Positions 24,545 to 32,937 of a stretch of 33,102 bases of DNA are shown here, in pieces. The first letter of the stretch is position 1, and the number at the start of each line of letters is the position of its first letter. Source of the stretch: Acidimicrobiaceae bacterium (lineage in GTDB: Bacteria > Actinomycetota > Acidimicrobiia > Acidimicrobiales > Acidimicrobiaceae); NCBI GenBank assembly GCA_013044365.1, contig JABEUP010000128.1, positions 1 to 33,102 on the forward strand, written 5' to 3'. A program made the position numbers and the translations under genes. Under the pieces are notes generated by a model. It saw nothing but the letters and a program-made list of their open reading frames with translations. It did no database searches and was not told the origin of the DNA.

Positions 24545-25921
24545 ATGGCACAAGGCCGCCTTGGACCAAGGGTGATAATCGCCGGTACGTCCTCAGGGGT
24601 AGGAAAGACGACAGTAGCGACAACGATACTGGCGTCACTTCATCACAGTGGTGTAAGGGTAGCCCCGGCAAAGGTTGGCCCGGACTTCATAGATCCCACT
24701 TATCACGAATTGGCATGTGGTAGACGAGGACGCACGCTCGATACATTTCTCCTCGGGAAAGGTGCAATCGCTCCAGCGCTGTTCGATATCAGTAGAAATG
24801 CCGACATCACCATTATTGAGGGGGTGATGGGACTTTTTGATGGGACTCTCATGAAGCGGGACGACCCGGTTGGGGATCTGGGAATCGATACCAAACTCAC
24901 AAGCGGATCAACGGCGGAAGTGGCAGCTCTGACCCAAACACCTGTGATTCTCATACTTGACGCCACCGCAACTTCATCATCACTGGCCGCAGTCGTAGAG
25001 GGCTTTTCCAATTTTTCAACCCAGGTCAAAATCGCTGGTCTTGTTATTAACAACTACGGAAGCGCCTCCCATCTTGAACTGATCAAATCATCAATGAAAC
25101 ATCTCAATACCGAGATCGTGGGAGCCATACCACGGGGAGCTGTTCCATCCTGGCGAAGCCGCCACCTAGGCCTGATACCAGTGATTGAAGACTCCGATGC
25201 CCTGGCACTATCGATTGGCAAGCTCAGAGATCATATTGGCCCTCTGATTGACCTGGATAAGATCTTTCAAATCGCAAAGTCAGCACCAGCGATAACGGTG
25301 GCTCACCCGCAAGAAAAGCACTTGAGTCCCAAGACGACTATTGCGGTAGCTGGGGGAAGGGCCTTCAGTTTTATATATCCGGAGAACATAAACGCACTTG
25401 AAAAAGCCGGCGCCAATATCGCTTATTTTGATCCTCTTGATGACGTTGCACTTCCGGAGGGTACTAGGGGCCTTTTTATTGGAGGCGGGTTTCCTGAGAT
25501 ATTTTCCGACAGGCTCTCCCTCAATCTCCCGCTCAATCGAGAGGTCAAAAAAGCAATAGATGCCGGGCTTCCCACCTGGGCCGAGTGTGGGGGACTGATG
25601 TGGCTTTCAAACAGGGTCGACTCCGCAAAGATGGTAGGGGCAATTCCAACAGATATCACAATGAGCAAGCATCTTACTCTTGGATACGCTAAGGCGAATA
25701 CTACTGGTAATAACTGCTTATCAGAAAAAGGCGAAGCCATCTATGGACACGAGTTTCACTATTCGCTAAGCTGTCCCGCCGGACAAGACATCACATTGAG
25801 GACACGGGAGGGCACCAAGAAGGAGGGATTCGCCAGCGAATCTCTGTTTGCCAGCTACCTGCACATACATCTAGGTTCTCAGCAGCAACTTGCTGATCGT
25901 TTTGTATCAAAATGCATTTAG
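24545..25921 (+). CDS. cbiA: Cobyrinic acid a,c-diamide synthase
   Basis: This 458-residue enzyme (CbiA/CobB family) amidates the a and c side chains of the corrin ring using glutamine and ATP. The N-terminal dethiobiotin-synthetase-like ATPase has P-loop GTSSGVGKTT (residues 14-23), AKVGPDFIDPTYH and IIEGVMGLFDG. The C-terminal class I glutamine amidotransferase has GLFIGGGFPEIF, the nucleophile in AECGGLMWL, and GHEFHYS with the catalytic His. The length is normal. It is the second gene of a two-gene unit with cobO; the ribosome site is weak, suggesting coupled translation. No other corrin genes lie in the window, so the pathway must be completed elsewhere or the cell salvages corrinoids. 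Confidence 0.95.
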   Translation: MAQGRLGPRVIIAGTSSGVGKTTVATTILASLHHSGVRVAPAKVGPDFIDPTYHELACGRRGRTLDTFLLGKGAIAPALFDISRNADITIIEGVMGLFDGTLMKRDDPVGDLGIDTKLTSGSTAEVAALTQTPVILILDATATSSSLAAVVEGFSNFSTQVKIAGLVINNYGSASHLELIKSSMKHLNTEIVGAIPRGAVPSWRSRHLGLIPVIEDSDALALSIGKLRDHIGPLIDLDKIFQIAKSAPAITVAHPQEKHLSPKTTIAVAGGRAFSFIYPENINALEKAGANIAYFDPLDDVALPEGTRGLFIGGGFPEIFSDRLSLNLPLNREVKKAIDAGLPTWAECGGLMWLSNRVDSAKMVGAIPTDITMSKHLTLGYAKANTTGNNCLSEKGEAIYGHEFHYSLSCPAGQDITLRTREGTKKEGFASESLFASYLHIHLGSQQQLADRFVSKCI

Positions 25922-25951
25922 AAAGCTGCTGCGGTACTATCCATCAACTAG

Positions 25952-26325
25952 GTGAACGCAGCAATCGGGATGGCATTCAAAGACGTGGATTTGTTCCCGC
26001 ATCTAGGCGGGGGAAATAACGGCGTGCTTACGCACCGAATACCGCACCTGACCCCAGCACAAAATAGACTGCCAAGAAGGCACTCACCATCTTGGCGCAG
26101 GTAAGACTGGCGGCGCTCCGGCTGCCGATAAGACTGCACCAACTCTCGGGACAAAGCCACCAGCAACAGGTTGCTATAGCTAGTGCCCTGGCAACGAAGC
26201 CCTGGCAACGAAGCCCTGGCAAAGGCCGGTCTGACGAGCTAACCCTTGCATTTACCATGAGGTCTTTAACGGCGCGCAGGGAGCCATAAACGAACTCCAC
26301 CGAGACCTAACCACTCTGACTTTGT
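25952..26325 (+). pseudogene. Decayed ABC transporter ATPase
   Basis: Three frames together give the order of motifs of an ABC ATPase. At 25964-26000 the frame reads IGMAFKDVDLFPHL, a Q-loop region (usually IGMVFQ...LFPHLTV). About 58 codons later, in another frame, 26134-26190 reads HQLSGQSHQQQVAIASALATKP, clearly a signature LSGGQQQRVAIARALA. It is followed by SDELT in place of the Walker B DEPT. A third frame (26280-26324) reads GAINELHRDLTTLTL, like the helix before the H-loop. Walker A and the H-loop were not found. Frameshifts, stop codons and a 14-base tandem duplication show it is dead. The closest functional type appears to be Fbp/Cys/Mac-class ATPases (inference). Confidence 0.65.
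26186..26222. repeat. 14-base tandem repeat, 2.6 copies
   Basis: The unit CCCTGGCAACGAAG occurs twice in a row (26186-26199, 26200-26213) and is followed by a partial copy CCCTGGCAA (26214-26222). It lies inside the ABC ATPase pseudogene just after the signature motif. Since 14 is not a multiple of 3, the duplication itself shifts the reading frame and may be one of the inactivating events. Confidence 0.9.
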
Positions 26326-26832
26326 AACCATTATTCTTGGATTGCACGCCAAATTACAAGCTCGGAAGCCTTTGCCAAAAAAGGAGGAGCAGTTAAAAGG
26401 GGCCTCCGGAACAGACTTTGATTCACCCGGTGAACAGCCGACTGCTCGGCTTGTCCGGCATGATGGAAGAATTATTCCAAAACTGCTACCGACACTATTG
26501 CAAAGTGAAATCCGAACTCCTGGGTCTCAATGATTACTTCTGCAGCTACCCAGACAATCGTTGGTCACAATTTCGCCTCCAACTAAACTAGCTCAGACTC
26601 GGAACAACCTGGGGGTGAGAATTCAGAGGATTTTTCCTCCCGTGGCGATTCTGGACCTGGAGGAGGCAACGGGCTACAGGAATTCAAACGCCGACCGGGT
26701 GAAACCAGGCTGGTACCTGGCGGAGGATTATTACTAGTGCACCCTCTACCGCCATCGGGGAACAACCCGTCTACAGCGACAACCGTTGACCTCCTTAGAA
26801 GCCACCGGGATCAACAAATAATCCCAACGAGC
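26326..26832. other. Intergenic region without recognisable genes
   Basis: About 500 bases between the ABC ATPase remnant and the terminator of the minus-strand transporter operon. Short ORFs on both strands are proline- or charge-biased and lack ribosome sites. It may contain further decayed sequence from the same remnant, but no motif could be matched. Confidence 0.4.
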
Positions 26833-26882
26833 AGAAACTCTACTGGCCTAAATTCGATTCAACCAGGGCCAGTAGAGTTTCT
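26833..26882 (-). terminator. Long perfect inverted repeat, probable terminator of the Ssu-type operon
   Basis: AGAAACTCTACTGGCC and GGCCAGTAGAGTTTCT form a perfect 16-bp stem with an 18-base loop. It lies about 70 bases beyond the stop of the binding-protein gene on the minus strand. The T-rich tail is poor, so it may act as a transcript-stabilising hairpin rather than a strict intrinsic terminator. Confidence 0.65.
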
Positions 26883-26951
26883 AACTTTAGCAACTTGACG
26901 CAAATAGTCTGAAGATCCTTTAGGACCCAACAGCGGACTTAGCCAAATTGC

Positions 26952-28061
26952 TTAATATATGCTCGGGTACTTAGCAACTATCTTTGCAGACGCTTGCCAA
27001 GGTGCAAGATCTACCTGGCTTGCTATAGACCTGACACCTGCACCCTTGATTTCACCAGCTGCAAGGTTCGCATCATAGTTTGTCTTTACCGTTGCCAGGG
27101 AAAGATTCTGGTCAGCCGAAGCAGCGGTGTCAGGCCAAGGCTTGAAGGCCTCGAGAGCCTGGCGCTGCAAGACTACATCTGCAGGCGTCGCAGCGTTGTT
27201 CGTGTACTTCTCCGCTGCTGCGTCCCATGCCGCGGTGTCATGATTGAACACCCAAGCTGCGTGCCACCATGCCAGATCGATTGCCTCTACCATTGCAGGA
27301 TTTGCATTTGCCCATGCCGGCGTAGCAGCGTTGAAGCTGTCAGCATATTCCGGCGCAATCTGACCAGCAGTCTTGATCACGTTAAAGGTCCCGTGCTGCT
27401 TGAGCGTTACAAGGTCTTCCGCAGCCACAAAACCATTCACCGTTTTCCCTGAAATTAGTTCGTTAACCACACTCGAGTCAGATCCCGGGTAAGTCATGAC
27501 CAACCCGTTTGCTCCCCAACCCATTGCCTTAGACAGGGTTGGACCGAGGTACGAACTTGGGTCAATAGAAGTTGCTCCGGCAACTGTTTGACCCTTCATC
27601 TGATCAATTGATGTAAATTTGCTGGAAACCAACACCAGGTCCACGTGCGTCATTGCTGGCGCAATGATAACAAGTCCTGAGTCCGCAGCGCCAGCTTCCT
27701 GACCATCGGCCACTTGGAGCTGACCACTTAATACCGCAAGCTGCATGCTGCTGCCGCTTCCTATGGTGTAGCTGACCTTGGCTCCCCAGCTCTTTAATGT
27801 CTGAGACAAAATGTAGTTGGTTGTATCGCCAGGTACCGGGTTACCAGCAGCGATCCCCAACTTAAATGACATTCCTGTCAAAATTGGGGTGCCATCGGCA
27901 TTGAATTTAAGTCCATAATTATTGCTTGCTCCCGCACTACTAGCACCCGAAGCTGCAGTAGTTGTACTTGGGGAAGACGATGTCGATGATGAACCACCAC
28001 AGGCACTTGCCAGAGCGCCAATCCCCAAGGCTATAGCCGAGAACCGAAACGGGTATCTCAC
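26952..28061 (-). CDS. ABC transporter solute-binding lipoprotein, SsuA/NMT1 type
   Basis: This 369-residue receptor has a short signal, lipobox ASAC (Cys21) and a Ser/Thr/Ala linker to about residue 48. The mature part has the type II binding fold of the sulfonate/nitrate/taurine and thiamine-precursor receptors: MSFKLGIAAGNPVPGD, GSGSSMQLAVLSGQLQVADGQ, LVLVSSKFTSIDQMKGQTVAG and ELISGKTVNGFVAAEDLVTLKQHG. GTG 28061 has AAGGAG 7 bases upstream. It is the last gene of a four-gene importer operon, 88 bases after the second permease. The ligand cannot be inferred; no sulfonatase, nitrate reductase or thiamine gene is nearby. Confidence 0.92.
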   Translation of the reverse strand: MRYPFRFSAIALGIGALASACGGSSSTSSSPSTTTAASGASSAGASNNYGLKFNADGTPILTGMSFKLGIAAGNPVPGDTTNYILSQTLKSWGAKVSYTIGSGSSMQLAVLSGQLQVADGQEAGAADSGLVIIAPAMTHVDLVLVSSKFTSIDQMKGQTVAGATSIDPSSYLGPTLSKAMGWGANGLVMTYPGSDSSVVNELISGKTVNGFVAAEDLVTLKQHGTFNVIKTAGQIAPEYADSFNAATPAWANANPAMVEAIDLAWWHAAWVFNHDTAAWDAAAEKYTNNAATPADVVLQRQALEAFKPWPDTAASADQNLSLATVKTNYDANLAAGEIKGAGVRSIASQVDLAPWQASAKIVAKYPSIY

Positions 28062-28149
28062 AGAGTAACTCCTTAAATTAATTTGCGATTAAAAGTTCTT
28101 ACAATCAAAAGGTACAGCTATTGTCAATGAATAAATCTGCTGGCGATCT

Positions 28150-28995
28150 CTATCTCCCCCTTTTCTCCGTGGCCACCCACGGAGCCCATTTCCTAGATAT
28201 CAATGTCAAAACTCCCACATTCACTAGACCGAAACTCGTAGAAATCGCGAACACCGCCAAAAGCTTCGCAGTTTGGAAACCGGAAGCATAAGAAGCCAGC
28301 AAATATCCCAAACCGACCAGGCTAACCTCCATCTCAGATACCACAACGCCGATTACTACAAGTCCGGCGGAGATTCTGGCACCGGTCAGGAAATAGGGCA
28401 AAACACCGGGCACTATGATCTTACGGATCATCTCAAATCTGGTAAGACCCGCCGAGCTGCCAAGTTCGGTGTACCGTCCACTTACGTTTCGGCAACCGGC
28501 TGCCACATTTAACAGAACGGGCCACAATGCCAGAATTACGATGAAAATTATTCGAGCCTTTTGGTTGACCCCCACCCAAATAGCCATGAGAGGCAGGGTA
28601 ATCACTATTGGGGTTGCGTTCAAAAAGTTAATGTACGGAGCCAAAGTGCTTCGCGCTACCTTAGAGCGTCCAATCAAAAGTCCCAGCACACTACCTAAAA
28701 CAAGTGCGATAGCAAGTCCAACATACATCTCAACAGCTGATACAGCTATGTCGTGCCAGATCTGATGCTGGCCAAAAAGCATCGCATACAGATTTTTATA
28801 CACCAGCACTGGAGTTGATATATAAATCGGGTCCATCATCGACCCGATAACCTGCCAAAGGATAAGAATTACTATCAAGGCATAAACCGCGCCGAGAGAA
28901 GACAGAGAAAATCCTCGTCCGCTAACCCTCGCCTTATCATCGGTTCCCTTGAAGGTATCCTCACCTACCTTTTCTCTTTGGAGGCCAACGGTCAT
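28150..28995 (-). CDS. ABC transporter permease, SsuC/TauC type (second permease)
   Basis: This 281-residue inner-membrane permease has a charged cytoplasmic head of about 35 residues, then about six hydrophobic segments starting LGAVYALIVILILWQVIG. The binding-protein-dependent permease domain includes LGSVLGLLIGRSKVARSTLAPYINFLNATPIVITLPLMAIWVG and the coupling region LGSSAGLTRFEMIRKIIVPGVLPYFLTG. ATG 28995 is chosen because it overlaps the ATPase stop (ATGA); an upstream in-frame start at 29019 would lie inside the ATPase gene. It is similar in length and topology to the other permease of the operon but clearly different in sequence, so the channel is probably a heterodimer. Confidence 0.92.
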   Translation of the reverse strand: MTVGLQREKVGEDTFKGTDDKARVSGRGFSLSSLGAVYALIVILILWQVIGSMMDPIYISTPVLVYKNLYAMLFGQHQIWHDIAVSAVEMYVGLAIALVLGSVLGLLIGRSKVARSTLAPYINFLNATPIVITLPLMAIWVGVNQKARIIFIVILALWPVLLNVAAGCRNVSGRYTELGSSAGLTRFEMIRKIIVPGVLPYFLTGARISAGLVVIGVVVSEMEVSLVGLGYLLASYASGFQTAKLLAVFAISTSFGLVNVGVLTLISRKWAPWVATEKRGR

Positions 28996-29810
28996 TGGAT
29001 GCCGCCAACTTCTTCCCAATCATCAATGCGAAGTCCCAATTCTTCAACGATTGATTCTCGCAGAGCCAGAGCGGTCGGATGGGCGCGCACGTTATATTTC
29101 CATCTGGGACGAGGAAGATCTACTGATAATACCCTGGAAACTTGACCAGGATTTGACCTCATCAAAACGATCTTGTCTGAGAGTAAAATTGCCTCGTCAA
29201 TATCATGAGTGACAAACACGACCGTAGCACCGATACGTTCGATGAGCCTTGACATTTCCTGTTGAAGACGCTCTCTGGTGAAGTTATCCAGGTGGCCAAA
29301 CGGCTCATCCATGAGAAACACCACAGGCTGGCGAGCAAGAGCACGAGCCACTCCAACCCGCTGTTGCATTCCGCCAGAAAGTTGATACGGCGGGCGGCTA
29401 GCAACCTCTTCCAGACCAACTAGTCGCAGAGCCTCAATTGCACGCTCTGATCGCTGCGCCTTAGACAGCTCCTTCATGGCTTCTAAATTCAGCTCGACAT
29501 TTTTTTGAACACTTCGCCAGGGAAGAAGGTTCGAGTCCTGGAATACGAACGCCATTCTTCGACGCTGAGCCGGGCCAACCCGCTCACCCTCAAGAATCAC
29601 CTCGCCAGAATCAGACTCAATCAGCCCGTCTATGATTCGCAATAAGGTCGTTTTACCGCATCCGCTGGCTCCGAGAATGCTTACAAACTCACCTTTACAA
29701 ACTTGGAGCGAAATATCATCTAAAATGAGATTTCGTTTACCCTTATCTCCCTCAAAGGACTTTCTAATGTCTTTTATTTCCAGCAAACAACCATTATCTA
29801 CAGCACCCAC
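28992..29810 (-). CDS. ABC transporter ATPase, SsuB/TauB type
   Basis: This 272-residue ATPase energises the importer. It has Walker A GASGCGKTT (about residues 47-55), Q-loop FVFQDSNLLPWRSV, signature LSGGMQQRVGVARALA, Walker B VVFLMDEPFGHLD and H-loop VTHDIDEA. The LLPWRSV sequence after the Q-loop is typical of the nitrate/sulfonate/taurine class. The start is GTG 29810 with GGGGGGAG about 10 bases upstream. It lies between the two permease genes, 57 bases after the first and overlapping the second by 4 bases. Confidence 0.95.
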   Translation of the reverse strand: MGAVDNGCLLEIKDIRKSFEGDKGKRNLILDDISLQVCKGEFVSILGASGCGKTTLLRIIDGLIESDSGEVILEGERVGPAQRRRMAFVFQDSNLLPWRSVQKNVELNLEAMKELSKAQRSERAIEALRLVGLEEVASRPPYQLSGGMQQRVGVARALARQPVVFLMDEPFGHLDNFTRERLQQEMSRLIERIGATVVFVTHDIDEAILLSDKIVLMRSNPGQVSRVLSVDLPRPRWKYNVRAHPTALALRESIVEELGLRIDDWEEVGGIQ

Positions 29811-29867
29811 TACTTTACTTCTCCCCCCGATACATAGCTAAACAGACCTTATAAATCAACAACTTGC

Positions 29868-30701
29868 CTATCCCTGTCCCGTCGCATGAATCCATGGACT
29901 GCGGACATTCTGGTAAAAGCGTAGCAACCCAAAAAATATAAATGCCATAATCGTTGAGGCAGTTATAGTTGCAAGCAATTGAGGCGTTTGGAAGAACGAG
30001 CCATAGTTATTTGCGAGTCCGCCAAGGCCACTGGTTCCAACTTCCTGCCCGGCCAGAACAGCGCCGACAATAGCTTGCGCTACGGCGATTCTAAGACCGG
30101 CGAAGATAAACGGCGACGCACCTGGAAGAACAACATAACGAAGCGTTTCAAACTTGGAAAGGCTCATAGACTCAGCCAACTCATTGTAGGAGCCTAAAAG
30201 CGACGATACTCCCACGAAGGTATTGATTATCATCATCCAAATGCACAAGATAAAAGTAAACGCCACCCTGGCTGCAAGACCCAACCCAAACCAAATCTCC
30301 ATTAAAGGTAACAGCGCCACAAATGGTGCGGCAATGGCCATGCTTATGAGCGGAGCTATTGTTTGACGAGCTCGCCGAGACCGTCCGATGATAAGCCCGA
30401 TTGAGATTCCGACAACCGAAGCCAACGCAAGACCTATGATCACCGTCAGTATTGTTGCCGCCGTAGCTCTAATAAGTTCACCACTTATTATCATGCCTAA
30501 AAATGTGCTGACAACTTTCGATGGCGTAGAGAAATATATTGGCTTCAAATATGAGCCACTCGATTGCCACAAACTAAAGAAAACAACCAGAGAAACAGCA
30601 CTGACTAGCAGCGCCTGCTGCCGTCGGACCAGCGATTTAACTGACGAAAATGTCGACGAGGAACTTTGCCCAGAATCCTGGGCCTCGTGCAAAATAGCCA
30701 T
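29868..30701 (-). CDS. ABC transporter permease, SsuC/TauC type (first permease)
   Basis: This 277-residue multi-pass permease is the first gene of the importer operon. After a Ser-rich cytoplasmic head, membrane segments begin at ALLVSAVSLVVFFSLWQSSG. The permease core includes VVGISIGLIIGRSRRARQTIAPLISMAIAAPFVALLPLMEIWFGLG and the coupling loop LAESMSLSKFETLRYVVLPGASPFIFAGLRIA. ATG 30701 is preferred over an in-frame start at 30728 because AAGGAAGG lies about 5 bases upstream. With the second permease, ATPase and lipoprotein receptor it makes a full importer. Two non-identical permeases are less common than the usual homodimer in this class, and occur for example in RibXY-like systems. Confidence 0.92.
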   Translation of the reverse strand: MAILHEAQDSGQSSSSTFSSVKSLVRRQQALLVSAVSLVVFFSLWQSSGSYLKPIYFSTPSKVVSTFLGMIISGELIRATAATILTVIIGLALASVVGISIGLIIGRSRRARQTIAPLISMAIAAPFVALLPLMEIWFGLGLAARVAFTFILCIWMMIINTFVGVSSLLGSYNELAESMSLSKFETLRYVVLPGASPFIFAGLRIAVAQAIVGAVLAGQEVGTSGLGGLANNYGSFFQTPQLLATITASTIMAFIFFGLLRFYQNVRSPWIHATGQG

Positions 30702-31410
30702 GCAACCTTCCTTTGAACTCGTGATCAAGACGCGTGGTTAAGAAAAGTCCCCCGGCACGACCCCTCATAGCGGAATTATTATAACAGATCGACAGTTGAT
30801 ACCGATCAATAGAGTTTCACTTTACCACTAAGGACTAAATGCCACAAATCTAAGAGTGACTTTTTATCCCAGAACTACCCAAACGCAATTCGCAAAAAGG
30901 TCGTGAAATCAACGTTCTAGTACCACCTCAACCAGCATACAGAGCCACCAAAGAGGACCATTCCAACGCTCTCGATGAGTCCATTGAACTCTTGAGCATA
31001 CCCTGAGATGCTTATCTCCATCCATAAGAGGAATGACTTGGGGATGTTCAGGTCGGAGAGACGGGAAGACTGGGGCGGGATGCTTGACGTACCATAAAAA
31101 ACAATAGGCGTTAGAAATTCATTCGGGAGTCGGCTGGGGGTGGGTTACGACTGATTGCCAAAATCTATTTTTATGCTACCGCTAAATATTTCTTCGACAG
31201 ATCCGACAACTCCGTGTCGATCCCATTCAGGCATCCATTCTCTGCGAAATCGAAATCTTTTGCCAACTCCGATTAATTGATTCAACCATAGTCACGAACA
31301 GTTGGCCACCTGTCTTATCCCCCAGTTCAATTTCAAAATATTCGGTCTGGTAAAGCAATGCACTAATTAGGGATCACCAGTATTGAAATAGCACCCCCAC
31401 GCATATCGTT
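30702..31410. other. Intergenic region between the importer operon and the second HD-GYP gene
   Basis: About 700 bases with no supportable ORF on either strand. It contains a possible promoter at 30778-30808 for the importer. The rest, including the G-rich stretch near 31065-31145, shows no hairpin terminator, tRNA or known riboswitch that could be recognised by eye. Confidence 0.4.
30778..30808 (-). promoter_or_regulatory. Possible promoter of the Ssu-type importer operon
   Basis: On the minus strand a perfect -10 hexamer TATAAT (30783-30778) lies about 77 bases before the first permease ATG. The best -35 candidate, TTGATC, is 20 bases upstream, which is a long spacing. It is plausible but not strong. 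Confidence 0.4.
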
Positions 31411-32937
31411 TTACAACGGCTTGGCAGGCCGATCGGCTGACTCCATCACAGCCATAAAGGCCGCCACCACTTGAGGATCATAAAGAGTTCCTGAACCGGC
31501 AGAGATTTCCGAAAGAGCCCGGTCGGATCCGAGAGCCGGCCTATAAGGTCGGTGCTGGGTCATGGCTTCAAAAACATCGGCCACTGCTATTATCCTCGCC
31601 GGCAGGCAAATTTCGTTCCCGGATAGACCATCGGGATAGCCCGATCCGTCCATTCGCTCATGGTGCTGAAGTGCAACATCGGCAATTGGCCAAGGAAGCG
31701 AAGCTTTACTCAAGATATCGTAACCCGCCCTGGGATGGCCTTTTATGATTTCAGACTCCAGAAAACCAAGACGTCCCGGACGGGTAAGTATCTCGGCAGG
31801 AATAGAGATCTTGCCAATGTCGTGCACTTCACCGCTTTGCCGAATTGTCTTAACAAAATCAGAGGCCAGACCCAGACGCATGGCGATAGCTTCGGCCATA
31901 GAACCAACGCTGACCTGATGCCCGGCCGTATAAGGGTCACGGGTCTCAGTCATGCCAGCAAGTGCGGCTAGAGTCCCATCGAGAGCCGATTGCAACTGAT
32001 TGACTGAGCGGATATGATCGACTCCGAATTTTGCTCCATCGGCAATCTTTTCGAGTTCGTCAACTGTTGACTCGTCAAAGGCGTGGATATGGCGATCGTA
32101 GATGACCAGTACCGCCTTCGCGCCTGCGGCTGGAAACGGAACAGCGATCAAAGAAGCCAGCCCAAATTGTGCTGCCCGCTCTCGCCAAGGATTGTTTCGG
32201 GATTGGCCCGCCAGGTCGTTTTCCACTTGCGTAGACCTAGTCCGAAACGCGATTCCGACTGGACCACGTCCGCGTTCACGCGACTCCAACCAGGATACCA
32301 TCCCTTCGTGGAGGTAATCAGTATCGCCAGCAGAACAAACGACTTTGACGCTACCTTCCTCATCGTCGTCGGGCACTCCAATCCAGGCGAGCGCATAATT
32401 GCCCTGCTTGACGAGTGCCAAACATATTTGCCTGAGGGAGTCTGATTCATCAGTGGCAAACATCACCACCCGAGTCACTTCATTGAGTAAATTGAGCAAT
32501 TTCTCTTTCTTTACCCGGTCGGTAACATCAGTTAAAGAACTCAGTACTCCTGTAACCTGACCTTCGACAATTAAAGGAAAGGTAGTGTTCGAAAGCCATC
32601 GGCGGGCTTTTCCGGCATTGTCAACACCCACGACGACGCTGTAGCAAGGCTTTCCGGTCCTCAGGGTGACCATTACCGGCCTTTCTTCCGCCGGGAATGG
32701 GAGGCCATCCTCGTAAACGGCATCCCATATAAGATCATTGGCTAAAAATCCAATCAACTCCCGCTTGGTTGCACCGAGCAAATTAGCGCCAGCTCTGTTG
32801 CAGTCGATAATTTCACTATTGGGTCCAAACAGCAATATGCCCGTCGCTATTCCGTCAAGCACACCTTTCCGCGCAAATAGCGACTGTAGTTGCCCTTTTT
32901 CATCTTCGAAGGAGTTTTCATTCAAAAAGTGGCTCAT
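31411..32937 (-). CDS. PAS-GAF-HD-GYP protein (c-di-GMP phosphodiesterase), paralogue
   Basis: This 508-residue cytoplasmic protein has the same length and domain order as the 21979-23505 product: PAS (about 28-145, ending SLTDVTDRVKKEK), GAF-like (about 155-310), HD-GYP (about 325-500). The HD-GYP set is complete (AGHQ, HDIGK, KGHPRAGYDIL, HHERMDGSGYP). Identical stretches such as RDPYTAGHQ and the block ILSKASLPWPIA show common descent. The PAS and GAF domains have diverged more, suggesting that each responds to a different signal. ATG 32937 has GGAG 9 bases upstream. It is a single gene, transcribed away from the right edge of the window. Confidence 0.93.
   Translation of the reverse strand: MSHFLNENSFEDEKGQLQSLFARKGVLDGIATGILLFGPNSEIIDCNRAGANLLGATKRELIGFLANDLIWDAVYEDGLPFPAEERPVMVTLRTGKPCYSVVVGVDNAGKARRWLSNTTFPLIVEGQVTGVLSSLTDVTDRVKKEKLLNLLNEVTRVVMFATDESDSLRQICLALVKQGNYALAWIGVPDDDEEGSVKVVCSAGDTDYLHEGMVSWLESRERGRGPVGIAFRTRSTQVENDLAGQSRNNPWRERAAQFGLASLIAVPFPAAGAKAVLVIYDRHIHAFDESTVDELEKIADGAKFGVDHIRSVNQLQSALDGTLAALAGMTETRDPYTAGHQVSVGSMAEAIAMRLGLASDFVKTIRQSGEVHDIGKISIPAEILTRPGRLGFLESEIIKGHPRAGYDILSKASLPWPIADVALQHHERMDGSGYPDGLSGNEICLPARIIAVADVFEAMTQHRPYRPALGSDRALSEISAGSGTLYDPQVVAAFMAVMESADRPAKPL

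Noticed and set aside
24069..24671. 200-codon minus-strand ORF
   Set aside because: Antisense to cobO, whose product is unmistakable; composition is that of a mirrored frame.
26342..26533. 63-codon plus-strand ORF downstream of the ABC ATPase remnant
   Set aside because: No ribosome site at the right distance and no match to the expected continuation of an ATPase; probably chance.
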